64,000 nt of DNA from Microlunatus panaciterrae. GTDB lineage: Bacteria; Actinomycetota; Actinomycetes; Propionibacteriales; Propionibacteriaceae. Each line of letters starts with the position of its first letter. Position 1 is the first letter of the stretch. Shown here in pieces: positions 1-6,235 of this stretch. A model generated the notes under the pieces. The model did no database searches and was not told the origin of the DNA. It saw only the letters and a program-made list of their open reading frames with translations. Position numbers and translations under genes: made by a program. The DNA lies in the NCBI RefSeq assembly GCF_016907535.1, contig NZ_JAFBCF010000001.1, positions 2,480,001 to 2,544,000 of the forward strand. Reading direction: 5' to 3'.

Positions 1-1
1 G

Positions 2-52
2 GCCACCGCGGCGGCCGGGGTCGGCGCCTCCGACGCGCTCAGCCGCCCATAG
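2..52 (+). CDS. C-terminal end of an upstream gene, possibly purF
   Basis: An open frame enters from the left edge and ends at TAG (50-52), encoding an Ala/Gly-rich tail that finishes LSRP. Only 16 codons are visible, so homology cannot be judged. In actinobacteria the gene before purM and a DUF3073 gene is usually purF (amidophosphoribosyltransferase), and the 32-nt spacing to purM fits an operon. The purF identity is inferred from gene order only. Confidence 0.35.
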   Translation, partial: ATAAAGVGASDALSRP

Positions 53-84
53 GCTCACCGCCACCGAACTGCGAAGGGACGCTT

Positions 85-1179
85 GTGAGCGAGACCACAC
101 CCGACAACGGGACCGGCAGGTCGGCGTACGCCGCCGCCGGCGTCGACATCGAGGCAGGGGAGCGCGCCGTCGACCTGATGAAGGAGTGGGTGGCCAAGAC
201 CCGGCGGCCCGAGGTGCGCGGTGGGCTGGGCGGCTTCGCCGGACTCTTCGACGCCAGCGCCCTCGCCCGGTATCGTCACCCGCTGCTGGCCACCTCCACC
301 GACGGAGTCGGCACCAAGGTCGCGATCGCCCAGGCGATGGGTGTCCATGACACCATCGGCTTCGACCTGGTCGGGATGGTGGTGGACGACCTGGTGGTGT
401 GCGGTGCGGAGCCACTGTTCATGACCGACTACATCGCCTGTGGCAGGGTCGACCCGGACCGGATCGCTGCGGTCGTCAAGGGGATCGCCGAGGCGTGCGT
501 CGCCGCCGGCTGCGCCCTGATCGGTGGCGAGACCGCAGAGCATCCCGGGCTGCTGCAGCCAGACGAGTATGACGTGGCCGGCGCCGCCACCGGTGTGGTG
601 GAGGCTGACCGGCTGCTCGGTCCCGACCGGGTCGTGACCGGCGACGTTGCGCTGGCGCTGGCCTCCTCCGGGCTGCACTCCAACGGCTACTCGCTGGTCC
701 GGCACATCCTGCTGGAACTGGCGGGGTGGACCCTGGACCGGGAGGTGCCCGAGCTGGGCGGTGCGCTGGGCCCAGAGCTGCTGACCCCGACCAGGGTGTA
801 CGCGCTGGACTGCCTGACGCTCATCGACGCGGTCGAGGTGCACGCGATGAGCCACGTCACCGGCGGAGGCCTGGCCAACAACCTCAGTCGGGTACTGCCG
901 ACCGGAGTCCAGGTGACCGTGGACCGCTCCAGCTGGCGTCCGGCGCCGATCTTCGACCTGGTGCAGTCCGTCGGACAGGTGTCCCAGCCCGATCTCGAGG
1001 CCACCCTCAACATGGGCGTCGGGATGGTCGCGTTGCTGCCGGCCGATGCGGCGGACGGCGCCATCGACCTGCTCGCCGAGCGGGGGATGAAGGCCTGGGT
1101 GTGCGGCCAGGTCGAGGCCGCGGACGTCCCGTCAGCCCCGGGATCGGTGCGGCTGGTGGGGCAACACGCGTCCCAATAA
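85..1179 (+). CDS. purM: Phosphoribosylformylglycinamidine cyclo-ligase (AIR synthetase)
   Basis: PurM closes the imidazole ring: it converts FGAM plus ATP to AIR in cytosolic de novo purine synthesis. The 364-aa length is normal for the family. Visible family motifs are GGFAGLFD (about residues 49-56), the ATP-binding STDGVGTK segment (71-78), VVDDLVVCGAEP (99-110) and IGGETAEHPG (146-155). The start is GTG at 85, just after the purF-like stop. The gene ends at TAA, and a promoter-like sequence lies between it and the next gene, so the DUF3073 gene is probably transcribed separately as well as by read-through. Confidence 0.97.
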   Translation: MSETTPDNGTGRSAYAAAGVDIEAGERAVDLMKEWVAKTRRPEVRGGLGGFAGLFDASALARYRHPLLATSTDGVGTKVAIAQAMGVHDTIGFDLVGMVVDDLVVCGAEPLFMTDYIACGRVDPDRIAAVVKGIAEACVAAGCALIGGETAEHPGLLQPDEYDVAGAATGVVEADRLLGPDRVVTGDVALALASSGLHSNGYSLVRHILLELAGWTLDREVPELGGALGPELLTPTRVYALDCLTLIDAVEVHAMSHVTGGGLANNLSRVLPTGVQVTVDRSSWRPAPIFDLVQSVGQVSQPDLEATLNMGVGMVALLPADAADGAIDLLAERGMKAWVCGQVEAADVPSAPGSVRLVGQHASQ

Positions 1180-1191
1180 GTGTCCCGAGAT

Positions 1192-1219
1192 TTGCACCCT
1201 TGAAGTCATTGGGTAGCCT
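1192..1219 (+). promoter_or_regulatory. Sigma-70-like promoter for the DUF3073 gene
   Basis: TTGCAC (1192-1197) and TAGCCT (1214-1219) are separated by 16 nt and lie about 75 nt before the DUF3073 start, within the purM intergenic gap. Placement and hexamers fit a housekeeping actinobacterial promoter. Inference from sequence only. Confidence 0.4.
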
Positions 1220-1292
1220 GTCTCTCACGACATTAATCAACCTGAGCCGCGGCTAGGCCGCTGGCGGACAAATGCGAGGGGGTCGACCCGAT

Positions 1293-1517
1293 ATGGGGCG
1301 CGGCCGTGCAAAGGCGAAGCAGACGAAGGTTGCTCGCGAACTGAAGTATCGCTCATTCGAGACGGACTTTACGTCGCTGGAACGCGAACTTCGGGGAGAC
1401 TCTGAGGACACCCCGGTGGTGCCTGAGGCCTATGCCGATCTGGCTGAGGAGTATGAGGAAGACCCGTACTCGTCGCCGCCGGACGAGGCGTACGGACACC
1501 TGCGCAAGTCGGGTTGA
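1293..1517 (+). CDS. DUF3073 domain-containing protein
   Basis: This small, highly charged 74-aa protein begins MGRGRAKAKQTKVARELKY, the hallmark N-terminus of the actinobacterial DUF3073 family. Its function is unknown. An ATG seven codons upstream (1272) is in frame, but 1293 matches the family start. The middle is acidic (DTPVVPEAYADLAEEYEED) and the tail is SSPPDEAYGHLRKSG. Genes of this family commonly follow purM in actinobacteria, as here. No membrane segment or catalytic motif is visible. Confidence 0.93.
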   Translation: MGRGRAKAKQTKVARELKYRSFETDFTSLERELRGDSEDTPVVPEAYADLAEEYEEDPYSSPPDEAYGHLRKSG

Positions 1518-1605
1518 ACCATGCCGCGCCCTTTGATCATCTCTTCGAAGAATGATCAGGGGCGCATCTCTTTCCTTGCCCTCGGCGAAGCCCTACCCTT
1601 CTCCC

Positions 1606-2202
1606 ATGACTGAGAATCGTCCGGAATATCAAGGCGGACAACCAGACCCGGCAGCCACCCCATCACAGGACGGCGGAGGCCAGCCGTACGGTGCGCCAGG
1701 CTACGACCAGGGACAGTACGGCCAGGGCGCCTATGGTCAGCCGCAGGGTGGATACCCTCCCCAGGGAGACTACGGTCAGCAGCCGTACACCCAGCCGCAG
1801 CCGTACGCCCAGCCGCAGCAGTACGCCCAGCCGCAGCAGTACTACGGCGGCCAGCCGCCGGTGGCCGGGCAGCCACCCGTGTCGGCGTCGGACGAGAAGC
1901 TCTGGTCGATCCTCGCGCACATCTCGATCCCGTTCGTCGGGTTCGTCGGCCCACTGGTCGTCTACCTGATCTACAAGGATCGCAGCCAGTGGCTGAAGGA
2001 CAACTCGGTCGAGGCGCTCAACTTCTCGATCCTCTACAGCATCGCGATGATCGTCTCGTCGATCCTGACCGTGGTGGTGATCGGGGTCGTGCTGTTGCCG
2101 CTGGTTGCCATCGGCGGTCTGGTGCTGTGCATCCTGGCCGCAATGGCCGCCAACAAGGGCGAGTTCTACAAGTACCCGGTCAACTGGCGGTTGGTGAAAT
2201 AG
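1606..2202 (+). CDS. DUF4870 domain-containing membrane protein with Q/G/Y-rich N-terminus
   Basis: A 198-aa protein. Residues 1-85 are low-complexity Gln/Gly/Pro/Tyr, including three in-frame 6-residue repeats (YAQPQQ type). Residues about 95-198 contain the DUF4870 pattern (SDEKLWSILAHIS, hydrophobic segments, DRSQWLKDNSVEALNFSI) with about three membrane segments. Function is unknown; family members are integral membrane proteins. ATG 1606 is preceded by TACCCT (1594-1599) with a 6-nt gap and no Shine-Dalgarno, which points to a leaderless mRNA. The 3' end overlaps the convergent aminotransferase gene by 23 bp. Confidence 0.9.
   Translation: MTENRPEYQGGQPDPAATPSQDGGGQPYGAPGYDQGQYGQGAYGQPQGGYPPQGDYGQQPYTQPQPYAQPQQYAQPQQYYGGQPPVAGQPPVSASDEKLWSILAHISIPFVGFVGPLVVYLIYKDRSQWLKDNSVEALNFSILYSIAMIVSSILTVVVIGVVLLPLVAIGGLVLCILAAMAANKGEFYKYPVNWRLVK
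1786..1839 (+). repeat. Three tandem 18-bp coding repeats
   Basis: Three near-identical 18-bp units (TACACCCAGCCGCAGCCG, then two copies of TACGCCCAGCCGCAGCAG) sit in frame inside the DUF4870 gene and encode Tyr-(Thr/Ala)-Gln-Pro-Gln-(Pro/Gln) repeats. Unit number may vary between strains by slippage. Confidence 0.9.
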
Positions 2203-3373
2203 CCACCAGCGCGTCGCTGAGGCGCTGGTAGTCGTCGAGCGTGTTGTATGCGTGGGCGCTGAGCCGGACATACCCCTGTCCGGCGAAGCAGGTGACGGCG
2301 GTCTCGATCCCGTGCTCGTCGGCGATCCGGTCCCGGAGCACGCCGGCGGCCAACGGGTCGGTGGCCACACCGGCCGGCAACGGGACCAGCCGCATCGACA
2401 GCGCGGTCCGTCCGACCTCGGGGACGGCCACGTCCAGCGCGGAGCAGACGAGCTGCTGAGCCGCGTCCGCCAACGCGGACATGTGGCTGCGGACCGCCGC
2501 CCAGCCCAGTCGCTGCTCAATCAGATGCACCGCATGGGGTGCCGCCACCCAGTTGGCGCAGCTCGCGGTGCCCTGCTGGTCGAAGCGCCGGGCGAAGGGC
2601 TCGTGCTCATACCAGGACGCAACCAGCGGCACCGTGTCCAGCCGGTCCTCGCTGACCACCAGCGCGGCGGTGCCACGCGGGGTGCAGGGCCACTTGTGGA
2701 AGTTCCCGGTCCAGAAGTCGGCCTCCTCGATGCCTGCCACCGGTGCCTCGATCAGGCCCGGCGCGTGGGCGCCGTCGATGGCGATCGGCACCCCGGCGTC
2801 TCGGCTCAGTCGGGCCAGCCGGCCGACCGGGAGGAGCTTGGCAGTCGCGGAGGTGATCTGGTCGACCACCAGCATCGCGGCGCCGTCGAGCTCGGCCGCG
2901 ATGGCGGCGACCACCTGGTCGTCGTCGGCGTCCAGCGGCACTGACAACCTGACCGGCACCGCGCCGGTTCGCGCTGCGGTCCGCTCGATGGCGTACTGCA
3001 CCGCACCGTAGATGTGGTCGGTGAAGATGATCTTCCGCCCGCGCGCCTCGGGGCCGAGAGTGTTCAGGGCGATCGTCATGCCGGCACTGGCGTTCTGCAC
3101 CAGGCCCATCCTGTGCTCGTCGACGCCGATCCACTCTGCCAGTGCCACCCGGGCGTCCGCAATCTCGTCCCTGACCGTCCGGAACCAGCCCTGCGGGTTA
3201 CTGTCCTCGACCTCGATCAGCGCGTGCAGGAAGGCGGAGGTCTCGGTCGGCACCCGGCCGAACGAGCCGTGGTTGACCTGGAGCACCTTGTGATCAGGAG
3301 CCCACAGGGAGTCGACGACCGTCGGGTCGAGCGGGATGTCCGTTGCCTGGCTGGCGGGAACCTCGGCGTTCAT
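2180..3373 (-). CDS. PLP-dependent aminotransferase class V-fold protein
   Basis: A 397-aa fold-type I PLP enzyme of the class V group (isopenicillin-N-epimerase/cysteine-desulfurase-like). Visible features are HGSFGRVP near the N-terminus, the cofactor Asp in VDQITSAT (about 170-177) and AIDGAHAPG (198-206), and the Schiff-base Lys in WTGNFHKWPCTPRG (about Lys227). The substrate cannot be read from sequence. ATG 3373 is chosen over a TTG three codons upstream because TAGGTT lies 7 nt before it, so a leaderless mRNA is likely. It is divergent from the hydrolase at 3397, shares overlapping -10 elements with it, and overlaps the DUF4870 gene tail to tail. Confidence 0.9.
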   Translation of the reverse strand: MNAEVPASQATDIPLDPTVVDSLWAPDHKVLQVNHGSFGRVPTETSAFLHALIEVEDSNPQGWFRTVRDEIADARVALAEWIGVDEHRMGLVQNASAGMTIALNTLGPEARGRKIIFTDHIYGAVQYAIERTAARTGAVPVRLSVPLDADDDQVVAAIAAELDGAAMLVVDQITSATAKLLPVGRLARLSRDAGVPIAIDGAHAPGLIEAPVAGIEEADFWTGNFHKWPCTPRGTAALVVSEDRLDTVPLVASWYEHEPFARRFDQQGTASCANWVAAPHAVHLIEQRLGWAAVRSHMSALADAAQQLVCSALDVAVPEVGRTALSMRLVPLPAGVATDPLAAGVLRDRIADEHGIETAVTCFAGQGYVRLSAHAYNTLDDYQRLSDALVAISPTAS

Positions 3374-3380
3374 GGCCCTC

Positions 3381-3390
3381 AACCTACCCT
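3381..3390. promoter_or_regulatory. Overlapping divergent -10 elements
   Basis: The 10-bp string AACCTACCCT reads TACCCT on the plus strand (3385-3390, 6 nt before GTG 3397) and TAGGTT on the minus strand (3386-3381, 7 nt before ATG 3373). The two hexamers share the self-complementary TA at 3385-3386. Both flanking genes lack a Shine-Dalgarno. This looks like one bidirectional promoter core giving two leaderless mRNAs. Confidence 0.55.
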
Positions 3391-3396
3391 TGATCT

Positions 3397-4365
3397 GTGA
3401 GCGCCTGGAAACCCGACATCCTCGAGGAGTTCGAGAGACTCGACCTGCCGCTGCCTGCCGTCGCAGTGGCCGCCGGTGAACCGCCGGATCAGGAGATGGT
3501 GGCGACGCTGATCCGTCGAACCCCCGGCAACCAGAGTCGGCGGGCCCTTCTCTATGTGCACGGCTGGAACGACTACTTCTTCCAGACCCACCACGCGGAC
3601 TTCTGGGCCGGGATCGGCTTCGACTTCTACGCCATCGATCTTCGGCGCTATGGCCGGAGCCTGCGGAGTGGACAGCTGCACGGGTTCATCACCAACCTCG
3701 ATGACTACGCAGCCGAGCTCGACGCCGCGCTGGAGGTGATCTCCGCCGACCATGATCAGGTGCTGCTGATGGGCCACTCGACCGGTGGACTGGTGGCCAC
3801 CCTGTGGGCGGCCCAGCATCAGGATCAGCTGGTCGGGCTGGTGCTCAACTCACCGTGGCTGGACCTGCAGGGATCGGCGGTGGTCCGCGCGCTGGGCACG
3901 CCGGTGATCCAGGCACTGGGCAGCAGCCGGCCGACCTCGTTTCTGAAGCTGCCGGATGCGGGCCTCTACAAACGCGCCATGCACCTGTCACACGGCGGCG
4001 AGTGGGACTACGACCTCGAGCTCAAGACCTCCCCGTCACCGCCGCTGCGGGCCGGCTGGCTGCGGGCGATCCTGCAGGGCCACCAGCGGGTGGCCGCCGG
4101 ACTCGACCTGCAGATCCCGGTGCTGGCCATGTGCTCCACCAAAACGGACTTCCGCCGCCGGTGGCATGAAGATATCCGCAGCGTCGACAACGTCCTGGAC
4201 GTGGACCAGATCGCGTCCCGGGCCGCCCTGCTGGGCCGCCACGTGACGATCGTGCGGATCGACCGGGGAGTGCACGACCTGGTGCTGTCGGCGCCGGAGG
4301 TGCGTGAGCAGGTGTTTGCCGAGATGCGCCGCTGGGTGGGCGCCTACCTCGACGCCCCGGAGTGA
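3397..4365 (+). CDS. Alpha/beta hydrolase (serine aminopeptidase S33-like)
   Basis: A 322-aa cytosolic alpha/beta-hydrolase fold protein. The oxyanion-region HGW lies near 55-57, the strand-end DLRRYGRS near 81-88, and the nucleophile elbow is GHSTGG with Ser at about 128. A catalytic His is probably in GVHDLV near the C-terminus. The pattern resembles lysophospholipase/monoacylglycerol-lipase-type S33 proteins; the substrate is unknown. The start is GTG with TACCCT 6 nt upstream and no ribosome-binding site. It is followed after 52 nt by the NADH dehydrogenase gene, which has its own strong Shine-Dalgarno. Confidence 0.88.
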   Translation: MSAWKPDILEEFERLDLPLPAVAVAAGEPPDQEMVATLIRRTPGNQSRRALLYVHGWNDYFFQTHHADFWAGIGFDFYAIDLRRYGRSLRSGQLHGFITNLDDYAAELDAALEVISADHDQVLLMGHSTGGLVATLWAAQHQDQLVGLVLNSPWLDLQGSAVVRALGTPVIQALGSSRPTSFLKLPDAGLYKRAMHLSHGGEWDYDLELKTSPSPPLRAGWLRAILQGHQRVAAGLDLQIPVLAMCSTKTDFRRRWHEDIRSVDNVLDVDQIASRAALLGRHVTIVRIDRGVHDLVLSAPEVREQVFAEMRRWVGAYLDAPE

Positions 4366-4417
4366 GACACAGCACAGAACCTTGGGGTCGGCCCGTCCCA
4401 CCTGGGAGGATGAGGAC

Positions 4418-5689
4418 ATGACCGATATGCCCCATGTCGTCGTGCTCGGCGCCGGTTTCGCCGGCATCGCCGCCACCAGGAAGCTGGCCAAGGCGGGCTT
4501 CCGGGTGACGGTCATCGACCGGCACCCGTACAACACGTTCCAGCCGTTGCTGTACCAGGTGGCCACCGGCGGCCTCAACCCCGGAGACGTCACCTACTCG
4601 CTCAGGTTCTTCGCTGCCCGGAAGAAGGGCGTGAAGTTCCGGCGCGCGGACGTCGTCGGGATCGACCACGAGAACCAGGCCGTCATCTGTGCCGACGGCG
4701 TCAACGTCAGCTTCGACTACCTGATCATCGGTACCGGTGTGACCACGAACCATTTCGGCATTCCCGGAGCCGCCGAGTACACGATGTCGATGTACACGCG
4801 GGCCGAGGCGATCAAGGTCCGGGACACGATCTACGGCGGGATGGAGGCGCTGGCCGCACGGAGGGACCCGGGGTCGCGCGGCTTCACCGTGCTGGTGGTC
4901 GGCGGGGGAGCCACCGGCGTCGAGATGGCCGGGTCCCTGGCCGAGATGCGGTCGGCCATCCCCAAGCTCTTCCCGGAAATCGACCGCGCCAAGGTGCATG
5001 TGATCCTGGTGGAGATGGCGCCGCATCTGCTGGCACCCTTCGACGCCAAACTGCGTGACTACACCCGCAAGGAACTGATCAACAAGGGCGTCGAGGTGCG
5101 GCTGAACACCGCCATAGCCGAGGTGCATGCCGATCATGTCGACCTGAAGAACGGGCAGACGCTGCCCGCCGACCTGGTCATCTGGGCGGCCGGCATCGGT
5201 GGCTACACGCAGATCAAGGAGTGGGGCCTGCCGATCGGACGCGGTGGCCGGATCGAGACCGGGACCGACCTCAGGGTGGTCGGTCAGCAGCGGATCTTCG
5301 CGGTCGGCGACGCGGCGGTGAGCAACGACGACCCGCTGCCGCAGCTGGCGCAGCCCGCGATCCAGGGCGGCGAGCATGCGGTGGCGCAGATCATCCGGCT
5401 GGAACGCGGAGAGCCGACCATGCCCTTCCACTACCACGACAAGGGAACGATGGCGACGATCGGCAACCAGGCGGCGGTGCTGCAGCTGCCCATCGGCGTC
5501 AAGATGAAGGGAACGCTGGCGTGGATCGGCTGGATCGTGCTGCACATCTACACCTTGCTGGGCGGCCGGAACCGGGTGCAGACCTTCATCAACCTGGCCT
5601 GGCGCTACCTGTCCTGGCCGCGCGATGTCGGCTCCATCGTCGGGGACATCGCCAAGACCCCCGCCATGAAGGCGATCGAGAACGACTGA
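4418..5689 (+). CDS. ndh: Type II NADH:quinone oxidoreductase (NAD(P)/FAD-dependent)
   Basis: A 423-aa single-subunit flavoprotein that should oxidise NADH and reduce quinone at the inner face of the membrane without pumping protons. Two Rossmann motifs are visible: GAGFAG (11-16, FAD) and GGGATG (162-167, NADH). YNTFQPLLYQVATG (38-51) and the late AVGDAA FAD-contact are typical of NDH-2. A hydrophobic C-terminal stretch (LAWIGWIVLHIYTLLG) and a cationic tail suggest membrane association. ATG 4418 is preceded by a clear GGGAGG ribosome-binding site at 4404-4409. Confidence 0.9.
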   Translation: MTDMPHVVVLGAGFAGIAATRKLAKAGFRVTVIDRHPYNTFQPLLYQVATGGLNPGDVTYSLRFFAARKKGVKFRRADVVGIDHENQAVICADGVNVSFDYLIIGTGVTTNHFGIPGAAEYTMSMYTRAEAIKVRDTIYGGMEALAARRDPGSRGFTVLVVGGGATGVEMAGSLAEMRSAIPKLFPEIDRAKVHVILVEMAPHLLAPFDAKLRDYTRKELINKGVEVRLNTAIAEVHADHVDLKNGQTLPADLVIWAAGIGGYTQIKEWGLPIGRGGRIETGTDLRVVGQQRIFAVGDAAVSNDDPLPQLAQPAIQGGEHAVAQIIRLERGEPTMPFHYHDKGTMATIGNQAAVLQLPIGVKMKGTLAWIGWIVLHIYTLLGGRNRVQTFINLAWRYLSWPRDVGSIVGDIAKTPAMKAIEND

Positions 5690-5732
5690 CCTGATGTGGG
5701 CGCGCCGAGCGCGGAGGATAGAGGTGGATCGG

Positions 5733-5806
5733 TGGCCAGGGCCGGGCTCGAACCGGCGACCTTTCACTTTTCAGGCGAACGCTGCTACCAACTGAGCTAC
5801 CTGGCC
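5733..5806 (-). tRNA. tRNA-Phe (GAA)
   Basis: A cloverleaf on the minus strand: acceptor GGCCAGG/CCTGGCC, anticodon loop CTGAAAA giving GAA (5772-5770), and a T-arm with GGTTCGAGCCC. The D-stem has one C-C mismatch. CCA is not encoded. A minus-strand TAGATT (5825-5820) lies 13 nt upstream and could be its own promoter, because a terminator separates it from tRNA-Asp. Confidence 0.97.
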
Positions 5807-5844
5807 GTGTCCTGAGCCCAATCTACGACTGGGTCACCGAACAC

Positions 5845-5879
5845 AAAAACGGCGATGCCGGCGTGATGCTGCATCACCG
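5845..5879 (-). terminator. Intrinsic terminator after tRNA-Asp
   Basis: On the minus strand CGGTGATGC (5879-5871) can pair with GCATCGCCG (5858-5850), nine pairs including one G-U, followed directly by TTTTT (5849-5845). It lies six nt downstream of the tRNA-Asp 3' end and upstream of tRNA-Phe. Confidence 0.7.
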
Positions 5880-5885
5880 CTCTCG

Positions 5886-5959
5886 CGACCCCGACGGGAC
5901 TCGAACCCGCGACCTCCGCCGTGACAGGGCGGCGCGCTAACCAACTGCGCTACGGGGCC
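5886..5959 (-). tRNA. tRNA-Asp (GTC)
   Basis: A minus-strand cloverleaf: acceptor GGCCCCG/CGGGGTC, anticodon arm CCGCC-CTGTCAC-GGCGG giving anticodon GTC (5925-5923), T-arm GCGGG-TTCGAGT-CCCGT, discriminator G. CCA is not encoded. Confidence 0.97.
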
Positions 5960-6017
5960 CTAAGACTGCTAGGACCATCTGGTCTTGCCTACTGCTCGCA
6001 CTTAACGTGCCCGCGAA

Positions 6018-6046
6018 ACTATAGCGCAGTTACCGCCAACCTTAAA
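6018..6046 (-). promoter_or_regulatory. Promoter for tRNA-Asp
   Basis: On the minus strand TTTAAG (6046-6041), a 17-nt spacer and TATAGT (6023-6018) lie about 59 nt upstream of the tRNA-Asp 5' end. The rest of 5960-6235 holds nothing else recognisable except a TAGTTA at about 6141 that may serve the next gene. Confidence 0.5.
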
Positions 6047-6235
6047 ATTCGTCTGCGGCGCGCTTTCGACCCGCTGGCGACCGCGTCACTGCCGCTCCCA
6101 CCTGCCTTTTTGCCCGTTGTTCACCTGCCGGCAACTGGATAGTTAGCCACACGAATCGTGGGGCTGGAAGGTTCGTTGCTGGCCGCTTCGGGGAGGCCTC
6201 CACCCAGTGTGCACTCATCCCCAGAAGAAGGTCGA

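Noticed and set aside
1786-1839. Possible CRISPR-like short tandem array
   Set aside because: The units are contiguous, in frame and encode a Gln/Pro/Tyr repeat; there are no spacers or cas genes.
4022-5767. Long minus-strand open frame (581 codons) opposite the NADH dehydrogenase
   Set aside because: It is antisense to a clear ndh gene, rich in His/Asp/Arg without motifs, and runs into the tRNA-Phe gene. It is a high-GC shadow frame.
6119-6125. GTTCACC, half of a PhoP (PHO) box, upstream of the phosphoesterase gene
   Set aside because: Only one repeat unit is present; the required second 11-nt direct repeat is not recognisable.
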